From the NCBI RefSeq assembly GCF_900094575.1, contig NZ_FMAE01000007.1, positions 372,001 through 436,000 on the forward strand: a stretch of DNA of 64,000 nt. Reading direction: 5' to 3'. The translations under genes and the position numbers were made by a program. Source of the stretch: Bradyrhizobium yuanmingense (GTDB lineage Bacteria > Pseudomonadota > Alphaproteobacteria > Rhizobiales > Xanthobacteraceae). Shown here in pieces: positions 45,440 to 54,720 of this stretch. Position 1 is the stretch's first letter; the number at the start of each line of letters is the position of its first letter. Below the pieces are notes generated by a model, which did not search any database, was not told the DNA's origin, and worked only from the letters and a program-made list of their open reading frames with translations.

Positions 45440-46000
45440 TCAGAACTTCACCTGCGGCACGGTCTCGACCTCGGTGCGGCTGGCGCCGAGATCGAAGAAG
45501 TCCTTTTTGGTGAAGCCGAACATGCCCGCGAACAAGGCGGCGGGCAGCTGCTGGATGCCGGTATTGTATTCCTGCACCGCGTTGTTGAAGAAGCGGCGGC
45601 TCGCCGCGATCTTGTTTTCGAGGTCGGAGAGCTCGGACGCGAGCTGCTGGAAATTGGCGTTGGCCTTGAGGTCGGGATAGGCCTCCGACAGCGCGATCAG
45701 CCGGCCGAGCGCGCCGGAGAGCTGGTTCTCGGCCGCGGACACCTGCGCCGGGCCCTGTGCCGACATCGCCGAATTGCGCGCCTTGATGACGTCGTCGAGC
45801 GTGCCGCGCTCGTGCGAGGCGTAGCCCTTCACCGTCTCGACCAGGTTCGGGATCAGGTCGTGACGCTGCTTGAGCTGCACGTCGATGTCGGCAAAGGCCT
45901 GGCCGACACGCTGGCTCAGCGCCACCAGGCGGTTGTAGGCGCTGAAAGCGATCAGCGCGAGGACGACGATGACGCCGAGAACGATCCAGCCGGTCGACAT
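45440..46000 (-). CDS. lemA: LemA family protein
   Basis: A 186-residue protein with one N-terminal membrane helix (WIVLGVIVVLALIAFSAYN) and a helical domain with the family marks VDVQLKQRHDLIPNLV-type sequence (IDVQLKQRHDLIPNLVETVK), YPDLKANANFQQLASELSD and RRFFNNAVQEYN. LemA proteins are of unknown function; the soluble part is probably periplasmic. First gene of a pair with the M48 protease. GGAG lies upstream of the ATG. Confidence 0.93.
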   Translation of the reverse strand: MSTGWIVLGVIVVLALIAFSAYNRLVALSQRVGQAFADIDVQLKQRHDLIPNLVETVKGYASHERGTLDDVIKARNSAMSAQGPAQVSAAENQLSGALGRLIALSEAYPDLKANANFQQLASELSDLENKIAASRRFFNNAVQEYNTGIQQLPAALFAGMFGFTKKDFFDLGASRTEVETVPQVKF

Positions 46001-46138
46001 GGAGAACTCCTGAAGAGGGAAGAAGGCGGGCGCTAGGGTAGACGAAATTAACGCAGGATGAGAGCCCGGCGCGGAGGGAAGGTAAGACTTGGTCGGATCA
46101 GGAACGGCCCGAGTTCAAGGCAGGCACGGCCAGCGAAA

Positions 46139-47119
46139 TTAACTTTCGGACATGACGGCATCGCCCCAGCGCCAGCGCCGGGCCTCGGCATAGGCCGCCT
46201 TGTCCCGCCGCGGGACTTTTGCCGGCGCAACCCCAGCCTCCGTGCAAAGCTTGGCCGCGATCTCGGCCTTGCCGACGTCCGGCGGTGCCAGCACGCGCGC
46301 GGCGCGGCTCGCGGGCGGGGTGCGGGTCAGGGCGACGTAGATGAAGCGCTCGTCCTCGAACGGCACCTCGGCGCCCTTGATCTGCCGGTGCGCCTGCGAC
46401 CGGGGCAGGCGCTGGCTGAAATGGCACCAGTCGGGCGCGATGAGCGGGCACGGCCTTTCGTGCGGGCAGGGCGCGGTGACGAAAGCGCCAGCTGCGATCA
46501 GCTGCTGGCGCAGGGCGAGGATGCGGGCATAGCCGGCGGGCGTGCCGGGCTCGATCACCACCAGCGCGTGGCGCGCCCTGGCCCACATCGCCTCGGTCAG
46601 CTTGCGCTGATCGGCCTCGCTGAGCTCGCCGATGATGTAGCTGGCGATGACGAAATCGGCCTGTGAGACCTCGGCGAGGTTGCCGCCGGCATCGCCGGGC
46701 AGATAACGGCACTCCGCCAATCGCGAGCTGCCGTGTGCCAGTTCGAGCGCGAGCCGGCTCAGCGTGACGTTGGCATCGAGCAGGGTAAAATCCTGTAGCG
46801 ACGGAAAGGCTTCCGCGGCGGCCCAGCTGGCGGTGCCCGGACCGGCGCCGACGTCGAGCAATGTTTCGGGGGCGAGATCAGGCGCGATCTCGGTGAGCGC
46901 ATTGAGGCTGGCCGCCACCGCCGCGTAGGTCGCGGGCATGCGCGCCAGCGCATAAGCGAGCGCATCTGCGTCCGACTTGATCGTGCCGGAGGTGCCGCCG
47001 GCGCGATACGTAGTCGAGATCCTCTGAGAGCGCCGGGCCGCGTCGCTGCGAGACAAGCCCTGCAGCTTGCCGTCGAGGGCGGCTTTCAGTTCGGCGGGAA
47101 GGGTGGGGGAGATCATCAT
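46139..47119 (-). CDS. Rsm22-type small ribosomal subunit methyltransferase-like protein
   Basis: A 326-residue protein of the Rsm22 family (mitochondrial small-subunit assembly factor and putative methyltransferase). LLDVGAGPGTASWAA (about residues 87-101) is the SAM-binding motif; SYIIGELSEADQRK and LVVIEPGTPAGY follow, and a cysteine set (CPHERPCPL, DWCHF, about 217-231) may hold a cluster, as in yeast Rsm22. Expected to assist ribosome small-subunit maturation. Start at 47119; a second ATG is adjacent. Confidence 0.87.
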   Translation of the reverse strand: MMISPTLPAELKAALDGKLQGLSRSDAARRSQRISTTYRAGGTSGTIKSDADALAYALARMPATYAAVAASLNALTEIAPDLAPETLLDVGAGPGTASWAAAEAFPSLQDFTLLDANVTLSRLALELAHGSSRLAECRYLPGDAGGNLAEVSQADFVIASYIIGELSEADQRKLTEAMWARARHALVVIEPGTPAGYARILALRQQLIAAGAFVTAPCPHERPCPLIAPDWCHFSQRLPRSQAHRQIKGAEVPFEDERFIYVALTRTPPASRAARVLAPPDVGKAEIAAKLCTEAGVAPAKVPRRDKAAYAEARRWRWGDAVMSES

Positions 47120-47126
47120 CCGCAGT

Positions 47127-47192
47127 CATGCCCCGCGAAGGCGGGGCATCCAGTACTCCGAGACAGTGCCGTTAACCGAGAAGCCGCGGCGT
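47127..47192. repeat. Degenerate palindromic repeat (family D)
   Basis: A short hairpin (GCCCCGCGAAGGCGGGGC) leads into CATCCAGTAC...GTACTGGATC arms. Resembles the Bradyrhizobium intergenic elements built on CATCCAGTAC. It lies in the 150-base gap before smc. Confidence 0.6.
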
Positions 47193-47269
47193 ACTGGATC
47201 AGTCCGCACCAGTGCGCAATTTGCGCACAAGGCGGATGATGATGCAATGGGTGTGGCGCGATCGAGCTA

Positions 47270-50200
47270 TCACGCCACGTTCTGGTCGAGAATGTCCACG
47301 GCCTCGGCGAGGCTCACCGACACCAGCTGCGACACGCCGCGCTCGGCCATGGTGACGCCGAACAGGCGGTTCATCCGCGCCATCGTGATCGGGTTGTGCG
47401 TGATGATGATAAAGCGCGTGTCGGTCGAGCCGGTCATCTCGTGGAGGAGGTTGCAGTACCGTTCGACGTTGTGGTCGTCGAGCGGCGCGTCGACTTCGTC
47501 CAGCACGCAGATCGGCGAGGGGTTGGTCAGGAACACCGCGAAGATCAGCGCCATCGCGGTCAGCGCCTGCTCGCCGCCTGAGAGCAGCGACAGCGTCTGC
47601 GGTTTCTTGCCCGGCGGCTTGGCGATGATTTCGAGGCCGGCTTCCAGGGGGTCGTCGCTCTCGATCAGGTGCAGCGCGGCTTCGCCGCCGCCGAACAGCT
47701 CGACGAACAGGCGCTTGAAGTGCTCGTTGACGACGTCGAACGAGGTCAGCAGCCGCTCGCGGGCTTCCTTGTTGAGGCTCTGGATGCCCTGGCGCAGCCG
47801 CTTGATGGCCTCGACCAGGTCGTCGCGCTCGGTGACGAGGCCGGTGTGCTGGGTCTCGACCTCGCGCAGCTCTTCCTCGGCGCGCAGATTGACGGCGCCG
47901 AGGCGCTCGCGGTCCCGGCGCATCTTCTCGAGGTCCTCCTCGATCTCGTGCAGCGGCGGCAGTTCGGCGCCGGGCTCGAGCTCGGCAAGGCCGGCGACGG
48001 CCTGCGGCTCGATCTCGAGCATGTCGCGGATCTCGCGCTCGATGTCCTCGAGCCGGCGGCGGGCGCCTTCCATGCGCTCCTCGGCGCGGGCGGTGGCCTC
48101 GCGGGCGCTGGAGAGCGCCTCGAGCGTCAGCTTGGCGACGCGGTCGGTCTCGGCCATTGCGGTTTCCGCGGTGGCAAGTGCGTCGGCGGCCATGCGGCGG
48201 TCGTTCTCGGCGTATTCGATCTCGGTGATCAGCGCGCTGCGCTTCTCGGCGAACACGGCCGGGGCGTTTTCGAGCTCGCTGCGCTCGATGGTGAGCTCGG
48301 CGATGCGGGCCTGGATGGTGTCGATGTGGGAGGCCGCGCTCTCCTTACGGTTCTGCCACTCGGTGCGCTCGGCGAGGATCGCCTGCACGCGGCGATCGGC
48401 GAGCTCGGCTTCGCGTGCCAGCGCCTGCGCCTCGGCGCGGACCTGGGCGGCCATGCGGCGGCGGCCTTCGATGTCGCTGCGGACGGCGGCGAGCTGGGTT
48501 TCGGTGTCCTCGCTTGACGGCAGCTCGCCGATGCCGGCCTGGGCGTATTCGTAGGCGGCCTCGGCTTCGGCGCGATCGGCGGCGAGCCGGCTGTGCGCCT
48601 CCGACAGCGTCGCCTTGCGCGCGGCATGGCGGCTGATCTCGCGCTCGGCATTGGCGTGGCGCTCGCGCGCGACGTTGAGCTCGCGCTGGGCGGCACGCCA
48701 GGCTTCGCGGCTGGCGCCTTCGGTGCTCGCCGCCATCTGCAGCTCGGACTCGGCATTCTCCAGCGCCTGGCGCTTGATCTGCGCGTCGATGCGGGCCTGC
48801 TCCAGCTCGTTCTCGATGTCGACGAGGCGGGCACGTTCGGCCAGGCGCCGCGCGGCGCCGGTCGGCGCGTGAGCCGCGGCGACAAAACCGTCCCAGCGCC
48901 AGACGTCGCCTTCGGGCGAGACCAGCCGCTGGCCGGTCTTGAGCTGCGAGACCAGCTCGGCGCCGCGCTCGCGCGGGACGACACCGATCTGCGCGAGGCG
49001 ACGCGCCAGCTCGGCCGGCGCCTGCACATGGTTGGAGAGCGGAACGGCGCCTTCGGGCAGCTCCGGATCGCCCTCGGTGTGTCCGACATTGGTCCAGCGC
49101 ATCGGCGCCGACGGATCGATCGGCGCATCGAGATCGTCGCCGAGTGCCGCGCCGATCGCCTTTTCAAAGCCCTTGTCGACGGTGATGCCGTCGATGATCG
49201 GCGGCCACAAATTCTTGGTCTCGCCGTTGACGATCTTGGAGATCGTGCGCGCCTCGGTCTCGAGCCGCTGCACGCGCTTGTCGGCCTCGACCAGCGGCGA
49301 GCGTGAGGATTCCAGCGTCTGGCGTGCCGCGACATGCGCCGCTTCGCTGGCCTGCGCCGCAGCTTCGGAGGCGGCCAGCGTCCCTTCCGCCGTCTCGACC
49401 AGCGCGGTCAGCTCGTCGAGATCGCCGAAGCCGCCGGTTGCTTCGGTGAGCTTCTGCTCTTCCGCCGTGACGTTCGCGATCTCCTGATCGAGCCGGGCGA
49501 GCTTGTCGCGATGGGTGCGGACGTTGGCCTCGAGCTGGTTGCGCTTGGCGGTGAGGTCGGCGAGCGCGGTGGTGAGCTCGGCGAAGCGCTGCTCGGTTTC
49601 GGTCAGCACCGCCTCGGCCTCGGCAACGCGCTCGTCGACGCCGGAGCGCTTCTCGACGCGCGACTTGATCTCTTCCTTCAGCTCGGCATCTTCGGCGTCG
49701 AGCCGCTGCAGCGCGACGTCGGCATCCATGGTCTGCTGCTGAGCACGGGAAATGTCGCCCTCGAACTGGGCAAGGCGGCGCTCGAGCTCGGCGACGCGTT
49801 CCTTGGCGCGCTCTTCCTCACGGTCGAGCTGCTCGCGGGCATTGGTCAGGCGCTGCAGGCCGGCGGCGGCGCGCGCTTCGGCATCACGCAGCGCCGGCAT
49901 CTCGGCGGCGCGGATCGCCTGGATGCGGGCGGCTTCGGCCTGGTGCTGGGTGCGCTCGGCCATCTCGCGCACGGCGAGATCGTGGGTCTGGCCGGATTCG
50001 TTGACGTCGGCATGGGCACCGACCCAGCGCAGGTGGAACAGCGTGGCTTCGGCCTTGCGGACCTTGGCGGCGACCTCGCGATAGCGCACGGCCTGGCGGG
50101 CCTGCTTCTTCAGGCCTTCCATCTGGCCGGAGAGCTGGCCGATCACATCCTCGACGCGGGTGAGATTGGTTTCGGCCGCCTTCAGCCGCAGCTCGGCCTC

Positions 50201-50734
50201 GTGACGGCGGGCATGCAGGCCGGCAACGCCCGCGGCATCTTCCAGCACGCGGCGGCGCTGCTCGGGCTTGGCCTGGATGATCTCGCCGATCTTGCCCTGG
50301 TGGACGAGGGCGGGCGAGCGTGCGCCGGTGGCGGCGTCCGCGAACAGGATCTGCACGTCGCGGGCCCGCACGTCGCGGCCGTTGATGCGGTAGACCGAGC
50401 CCGCCTCGCGCTCGATGCGGCGGGAAATTTCCAGGATCTGGCTGTCGTTCATCGCCGCCGGCGCGGTGCGATCGGCATTGTCGATCGTCATCGTCACTTC
50501 GGCATGGTTGCGCGCCGGACGGTTGCCGGAGCCGGCGAAGATCACCGCATCCATGTCGGCCGCGCGCAGCGACTTGTAGGAGGTCTCGCCCATCGCCCAG
50601 CGCAGCGCCTCGACGAGATTCGACTTGCCGCAGCCGTTGGGGCCGACAACGCCGGTCAGGCCGGGCTCGATGACGAAGTCCGTGGGCTCAACGAAGGACT
50701 TGAAACCGTGAAGGCGCAGGCGGGTGATTTTCAT
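47270..50734 (-). CDS. smc: Chromosome segregation protein SMC
   Basis: An 1154-residue condensin ATPase that compacts and organises the chromosome with ScpA and ScpB. The head opens with MKITRLRLHGFKSFVEPTDF and Walker A GPNGCGKSNLVEALRW (about 32-47). Long coiled coils flank the hinge (about 500-660). The C-terminal head has the signature LLSGGEQALTAMAL and Walker B CVLDEVDAPLDDHN. The start is the ATG at 50734; an in-frame GTG two codons upstream is less likely. It is on the same strand as dsbA-like and dciA genes but separated from them. Confidence 0.97.
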   Translation of the reverse strand: MKITRLRLHGFKSFVEPTDFVIEPGLTGVVGPNGCGKSNLVEALRWAMGETSYKSLRAADMDAVIFAGSGNRPARNHAEVTMTIDNADRTAPAAMNDSQILEISRRIEREAGSVYRINGRDVRARDVQILFADAATGARSPALVHQGKIGEIIQAKPEQRRRVLEDAAGVAGLHARRHEAELRLKAAETNLTRVEDVIGQLSGQMEGLKKQARQAVRYREVAAKVRKAEATLFHLRWVGAHADVNESGQTHDLAVREMAERTQHQAEAARIQAIRAAEMPALRDAEARAAAGLQRLTNAREQLDREEERAKERVAELERRLAQFEGDISRAQQQTMDADVALQRLDAEDAELKEEIKSRVEKRSGVDERVAEAEAVLTETEQRFAELTTALADLTAKRNQLEANVRTHRDKLARLDQEIANVTAEEQKLTEATGGFGDLDELTALVETAEGTLAASEAAAQASEAAHVAARQTLESSRSPLVEADKRVQRLETEARTISKIVNGETKNLWPPIIDGITVDKGFEKAIGAALGDDLDAPIDPSAPMRWTNVGHTEGDPELPEGAVPLSNHVQAPAELARRLAQIGVVPRERGAELVSQLKTGQRLVSPEGDVWRWDGFVAAAHAPTGAARRLAERARLVDIENELEQARIDAQIKRQALENAESELQMAASTEGASREAWRAAQRELNVARERHANAEREISRHAARKATLSEAHSRLAADRAEAEAAYEYAQAGIGELPSSEDTETQLAAVRSDIEGRRRMAAQVRAEAQALAREAELADRRVQAILAERTEWQNRKESAASHIDTIQARIAELTIERSELENAPAVFAEKRSALITEIEYAENDRRMAADALATAETAMAETDRVAKLTLEALSSAREATARAEERMEGARRRLEDIEREIRDMLEIEPQAVAGLAELEPGAELPPLHEIEEDLEKMRRDRERLGAVNLRAEEELREVETQHTGLVTERDDLVEAIKRLRQGIQSLNKEARERLLTSFDVVNEHFKRLFVELFGGGEAALHLIESDDPLEAGLEIIAKPPGKKPQTLSLLSGGEQALTAMALIFAVFLTNPSPICVLDEVDAPLDDHNVERYCNLLHEMTGSTDTRFIIITHNPITMARMNRLFGVTMAERGVSQLVSVSLAEAVDILDQNVA

Positions 50735-50951
50735 AAGCACGCATCTCTGTTGGCAGGCGCGAATCCCCCTGCCGGGACAATACCATGGAAGGCAATGTCG
50801 CTGTCTGGGTGAGTCGCGCGAGGCGCCTCATGCGGCTGGACAATGGCCGCGGTGCGCCGCGAGGGCAACCGGCGAAAGCCGCTTTTCCCAAGGGATTTAT
50901 GCCGGGAAAGATACGGCTTTCGAGATGCGAATCAGGATCTTGACGCGCGAA

Positions 50952-51623
50952 TCAGCTCTTCAGCAGCGGGTTGATCTTCTTGGCGAACTCCTCGAACGAG
51001 GTGTCGCCCTTGATCTTCTCGCCGTTGATGAAGAAGGTCGGCGTCGAATCCACCTTGAGCACGTCGCTGGCATATTTCTGGTCGGCGGCAATCTTGTCGA
51101 GCAGCGCCTGGTCCTTCAGGCAGGCCTCGACCTGCTGCTGGGTGAGGCCGGCCTGCTTGCCGATCCGCGTCAGGGTCTCGGTGGTGTTCTTCATCACCCA
51201 GTCATTCTGCTGGCGGAACAGCATGTCGGTGACCGCGAAGTATTTCGGCGCATCGTCCTTGGCGATGCAGCGCGACAGCATCGAGCCGGCGGCGGCTTTG
51301 ATGTCGAGCGGGAACTCGCGGAAGATGTAACGCACCTTGCCGGTGTCGATGTATTCCGTCTTGATCTTCGGGAACACCTGCTCGTTGAAGGCGGCGCAGT
51401 GCGGACACGTCATCGAGGCGTATTCGGTGATGGTGACGGCGGCATCCTTCGGGCCGAGCGCCATGTCGGGCAGCGACACCGGCTTGGCGACGTCGGCGGC
51501 CGACTGCGCCATTGCTTCAGGGATCATGGCGTCCGAGATGAACCGCAGCGGCGAGAGCCCGGCGAACGCGGCAAGCCCGGTCAGCGACAGCATCGTGGTG
51601 AAGGCGCGGCGGGTGATGATCAA
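50952..51623 (-). CDS. DsbA-like thiol-disulfide oxidoreductase
   Basis: A 223-residue exported thioredoxin-fold protein. The active site is CPHC in YASMTCPHCAAFNEQVFP; the cis-Pro loop VDSTPTFFINGEKI matches disulfide isomerases/oxidases of the DsbA type (Thioredoxin_4). The N-terminus (IITRRAFTTMLSLTGLAAFAG) is Tat-like. I chose a TTG at 51623 because GGGAGCC lies before it and the signal begins there; a longer frame to 51719 adds unlikely sequence. Probably folds envelope proteins; partner unknown. Confidence 0.88.
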   Translation of the reverse strand: MIITRRAFTTMLSLTGLAAFAGLSPLRFISDAMIPEAMAQSAADVAKPVSLPDMALGPKDAAVTITEYASMTCPHCAAFNEQVFPKIKTEYIDTGKVRYIFREFPLDIKAAAGSMLSRCIAKDDAPKYFAVTDMLFRQQNDWVMKNTTETLTRIGKQAGLTQQQVEACLKDQALLDKIAADQKYASDVLKVDSTPTFFINGEKIKGDTSFEEFAKKINPLLKS

Positions 51624-51763
51624 GGTCGGCTCCCGGGATTGGCAAGGTTCGCCCGAAGGACGGGTCAAGGTTTCCTGCTCGGACGGCCTGTCGCTAGCTT
51701 GAAACGTCGTTTGAGGCAATGGCGGGCGCTACGGACAGGTCCAGTTTGGCCGCGGAATGAGGC

Positions 51764-52261
51764 TCAATTTCGCTTGATGGCGGCCCCGAGGCGCGCCAGC
51801 GCGGTCTTCAGTTCTTCATCTTCGATCTCGGTCAGGTTCTCCGCCACCTTGGCGACGGCCTTGGGGTCGGGTGGGCTGGGCCGCTTCCGGGCCCGCGGCC
51901 GCGACAGGGGCGCCTGGCGGAAGGCCAGCTTGCCGACCGCGCTCCAGCCGAAGAAGCGGTTGACCCGCTCCAGGATCACGTCGGCCGAATGCTGAATCTC
52001 CAGCGCCATCGGCCCCTCGACCCGTAGCACCAGGGTTGCCGGCTCCTGCGGCTGACCCTCGACCGGCCGCGGCCATTGCATCTTGAGCGGCTCGGCATGG
52101 GCCGCGATCTCCGGCCCCGCGATCTGTGCCCACCGCGTCACCAGCTCGCGCGCCGCAAAGCCCTGCTTGGCATAGGCCTCGGCAAAGACGTCGTCGAGCA
52201 GGATCCCGAGCGGTTTGGCGCTGACCGGGCCGGGCTTGAAGATGGGGCCGAATTTGGACAT
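51764..52261 (-). CDS. dciA: DciA family protein (DUF721)
   Basis: A 165-residue protein of the DUF721/DciA family, which loads the replicative helicase in bacteria that lack DnaC/DnaI. The family block is LVTRWAQIAGPEIAAHAEP followed by the strand LVLRVEGPMALEIQ and ILERVNRFFGW. The C-terminal third is charged and probably disordered. It is 44 bases downstream-to-upstream of the DsbA-like gene and convergent to nothing close; the higA gene ends 10 bases upstream of its start. Confidence 0.88.
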   Translation of the reverse strand: MSKFGPIFKPGPVSAKPLGILLDDVFAEAYAKQGFAARELVTRWAQIAGPEIAAHAEPLKMQWPRPVEGQPQEPATLVLRVEGPMALEIQHSADVILERVNRFFGWSAVGKLAFRQAPLSRPRARKRPSPPDPKAVAKVAENLTEIEDEELKTALARLGAAIKRN

Positions 52262-52271
52262 GAGCCGTCCG

Positions 52272-52592
52272 TTATGCCGCGGCGCGAGGCCGGATGGCCT
52301 TGAGGTCGCGATCGATCTCGCGCCGTCGTTGCATCAGATCATAGTCCATCTGCAGACCCAGGAAAAAGCCCTCCGACAGACCGAAATAGCGGGCGAGCCG
52401 CAGGTCAGTGTCGGCGGTGATGTCGCGCTTGCCGAGGACGATCTCGTTGATCCGCCGCGGCGGGACGTGAACGGCCCGCGCCAGCGCGTTCTGGCTCAGC
52501 TCCATCGGCTTCAAAAACTCCTCCAGCAGGATCTCGCCGGGATGGGGATTGCGGAGGAACCCGTTCCTAGTGGTAGTCGACGATTTCGACAT
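52272..52592 (-). CDS. higA: HigA-type antitoxin
   Basis: A 106-residue XRE-type antitoxin. It has the HigA mark HPGEILLEEFLKPMELSQNA with the helix-turn-helix VPPRRINEIVLGKRDITADT (about 45-64). The ATG at 52592 has AAGGAGGACCGAGAG upstream; earlier in-frame starts at 52610 and 52619 have no such site. The start lies inside the end of the toxin gene (about 26-base overlap), as in intact higBA loci. It probably still represses the locus through the operator upstream of higB. Confidence 0.88.
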   Translation of the reverse strand: MSKSSTTTRNGFLRNPHPGEILLEEFLKPMELSQNALARAVHVPPRRINEIVLGKRDITADTDLRLARYFGLSEGFFLGLQMDYDLMQRRREIDRDLKAIRPRAAA

Positions 52593-52847
52593 CTCTCGGT
52601 CCTCCTTCATCCCACACAAAACAGATGCGCCACTGATCGTTGATCCGGATCGAGTGCTGACCTTCGCGGTTGGCTTTCAGGGCTCCAGTCGATTGCCCGG
52701 AGGAACCTTGAGATCCGCCAACACCCGCGCCTGGTTTAGCAAGCGCAGCTTTCGCAAAGCCACATTCTGAATGTCGGGCGGCAGTTTTCGACTTCTCCGA
52801 CCGGACCAGATCAACTCTGTCTCGGAGTTGGCGAAGCTCTGGATCAT
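52567..52847 (-). pseudogene. higB: HigB-type toxin, frameshifted
   Basis: The ATG at 52847 opens MIQSFANSETELIWSGRRSR and runs 56 residues to VPPGNRLEP, then TGA at 52677-52679. In the next frame the rest of the RelE-like toxin follows at once: ALKANREGQHSIRIND, then QWRICFVWDEGGPRDVEIVDYH, ending at 52567. Joining the two needs one extra G after CTGGAG near 52683 (GAG-CCC-TGA to GAG-GCC-CTG-A). One base deletion therefore breaks the toxin. A sequence error cannot be excluded. The 111-codon frame through the second half (52567-52902) is not the real protein. Confidence 0.85.
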
Positions 52848-52854
52848 GTCTGTG

Positions 52855-52873
52855 TATAACGCAAGGCGTTATA
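52855..52873. promoter_or_regulatory. Likely HigA operator
   Basis: TATAACGCaagGCGTTATA: a perfect 8+8 inverted repeat with a three-base centre, 8 bases upstream of the higB ATG at 52847. It has the form of higBA autoregulatory sites and should overlap the promoter. Confidence 0.75.
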
Positions 52874-52930
52874 GCGCGCAACGGTCCGGTCGCGCTGGCC
52901 ACAGGCGGAATCCTCCTCTAGTAAAGGTGC

Positions 52931-54022
52931 ATGCTCTCCACGACTGCGCGCAAGAAGGAACAGAGTACGGCGTCGTCGGTTCGCCCGCTCGCGCTCCTGC
53001 AATGGTACGACCGCCACCGCCGCCGTTTGCCGTGGCGCGCCGCGCCGGGCGAGGCATCCGATCCCTATCGCGTCTGGCTCTCCGAGATCATGCTCCAGCA
53101 GACCACCGTGAAGGCGGTCGGCCCCTATTTCGAAAAGTTCGTCGCGCGCTGGCCTGATGTCACGGCGCTGGGGCGAGCCTCGCAGGACGACGTGCTGCGG
53201 ATGTGGGCGGGGCTCGGCTACTATTCGCGCGCACGCAACCTCCACGCCTGCGCGGTCGCGGTGACGCGCGAACATGGCGGCGTGTTTCCGGATACCGAGG
53301 AGGGCCTGCGCGCGCTGCCGGGGATCGGGCCCTACACGGCGGCGGCGATTGCGGCGATCGCGTTCGACCGCCGCACCATGCCGGTCGACGGCAATATCGA
53401 GCGCGTGGTGTCGCGGCTGTTCGCGGTCGAGGAGGAGCTGCCGCAAGCCAAGCCGCTCATCCAGCAACTGGCCGCGACGCTGCTGGCGGAGTCTCGCGCC
53501 GGCGACAGCGCGCAGGCGCTGATGGATCTCGGCGCCTCGATCTGCACGCCGAAGAAGCCGGCCTGCTCGCTGTGTCCGCTGAACGAGGACTGCGCGGCAC
53601 GCGCGCAGGGCACCCAGGAGACGTTCCCGCGCAAGGCACCGAAGAAGAGCGGGACGCTCAGGCGCGGTGCCGCCTTCGTGGTCACGCGCGGCGACGAGCT
53701 GCTCGTCCGCTCGAGGCCCGAAAAGGGGTTGCTCGGCGGCATGACGGAGGTGCCGTGCTCGGACTGGCTCGCCGGCCAGGACGATGCAACGGCGAAGCAG
53801 CAGGCGCCGCAGCTGAAGGGGCTGTCGCGCTGGCAGCGCAAGGTGGGCGCCGTCACCCACGTCTTCACGCATTTTCCGCTCGAGCTAGTGGTCTACACGG
53901 CCAAGGCCGAGGCCCGGGTCCGCGCGCCCGAGGGCATGCGTTGGGTGCCGATCGCGACTCTGGCAGATGAGGCGCTGCCCAACGTCATGCGCAAGGTCAT
54001 CGCGCATGGATTGGATCTCTAG
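52931..54022 (+). CDS. mutY: A/G-specific adenine glycosylase
   Basis: A 363-residue base-excision repair enzyme removing A paired with 8-oxoG. HhH motif LPGIGPYTAAAIAAIAF with the catalytic Asp in VDGNIERV (about residue 156), the helix VWLSEIMLQQTTV, a 4Fe-4S cluster C-x6-C-x2-C-x5-C (CTPKKPACSLCPLNEDC), and a C-terminal NUDIX-like MutT domain (about 245-350) with FTHFPLELVVY that reads 8-oxoG. ATG at 52931, with GGTGC just before; AGTAAAGG farther up. Confidence 0.95.
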   Translation: MLSTTARKKEQSTASSVRPLALLQWYDRHRRRLPWRAAPGEASDPYRVWLSEIMLQQTTVKAVGPYFEKFVARWPDVTALGRASQDDVLRMWAGLGYYSRARNLHACAVAVTREHGGVFPDTEEGLRALPGIGPYTAAAIAAIAFDRRTMPVDGNIERVVSRLFAVEEELPQAKPLIQQLAATLLAESRAGDSAQALMDLGASICTPKKPACSLCPLNEDCAARAQGTQETFPRKAPKKSGTLRRGAAFVVTRGDELLVRSRPEKGLLGGMTEVPCSDWLAGQDDATAKQQAPQLKGLSRWQRKVGAVTHVFTHFPLELVVYTAKAEARVRAPEGMRWVPIATLADEALPNVMRKVIAHGLDL

Positions 54023-54087
54023 CATCCATCCTGCTGACAGCAGGCTGTCAGCAGGCTTGCGCTAACAGGGGGCAAAGGAGATCTCGC

Positions 54088-54510
54088 ATGGTCAAGACCG
54101 CGCTCGATAACTTCCCAAGGCCCCCATGCGCCGAGCTGCTCGGCTGGCGCCTGCTCGATGCCCGTCCGGAGGAGGGCTGGATCAAGCTCGGCTTCGACGG
54201 CAAGCCGGAGTTCTGCAACCCCGCGGGCTTCATCCAGGGCGGCATGCTCTCGGCGATGCTCGACGACACCATGGGTCCGGCGGTGCTGGTGATGAGCGAG
54301 GGCCGGCTCTACACCACCACGATCAGCATGACCGTGAATTTTTTGGCACCCGCAAAGCCCGGTCCGATCACCGGCGAAGCCAAGGTCACGCAGCTCGGCA
54401 AGACTATCGCCTTCGTCGAAGCCAAGCTGATGGCAGAGGACGGCACCGTGCTGGCGACGGCAAGCGCCAGCGAGCGGCTGCTGGAGGCGGCGAGGGTGGT
54501 GGGAAAATAG
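54088..54510 (+). CDS. PaaI-type hotdog thioesterase
   Basis: A 140-residue single hotdog domain. FCNPAGFIQGGMLSAMLDDTMG (about residues 42-63) is the core helix, with Gln in the place of the usual HGG His, and TTISMTVNFLAPA follows. The family hydrolyses acyl-CoA thioesters such as phenylacetyl- or hydroxybenzoyl-CoA. The ATG at 54088 has AAAGGAG nine bases upstream. Confidence 0.85.
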   Translation: MVKTALDNFPRPPCAELLGWRLLDARPEEGWIKLGFDGKPEFCNPAGFIQGGMLSAMLDDTMGPAVLVMSEGRLYTTTISMTVNFLAPAKPGPITGEAKVTQLGKTIAFVEAKLMAEDGTVLATASASERLLEAARVVGK

Positions 54511-54533
54511 TTCGGCGGTGCGCACTGCTCTTC

Positions 54534-54690
54534 CTTCTCCCCTTGCGGGAGAAGGTGGCGCGAAGCGCCGGATGAGGGGTTGCCTCAGCGAATTCTACTG
54601 CAAAAGATTTACCTGCGGACAGAACCCCTCACCCAAGTGAGTCCGCTTCTACCTGCGTCGCTGCCCTCTCCCGCAAGGGGAGAGGGCGTA
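54534..54690. repeat. Large inverted-repeat element (family H)
   Basis: CTCCCCTTGCGGGAG near the left end pairs with CTCCCGCAAGGGGAG near the right end; inner GATGAGGGGTT pairs with AACCCCTCAC. About 155 bases, non-coding, between convergent genes. A repeat of this form is widespread in the genus. Confidence 0.8.
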
Positions 54691-54720
54691 TTCGCGCACA
54701 TCTCGCCTTGAGCAAAGAAC

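Noticed and set aside
52567..52902. A 111-codon frame ending like a HigB toxin
   Set aside because: Its first half is not HigB-like; the true N-terminus is in another frame, so this is a product of the frameshift.
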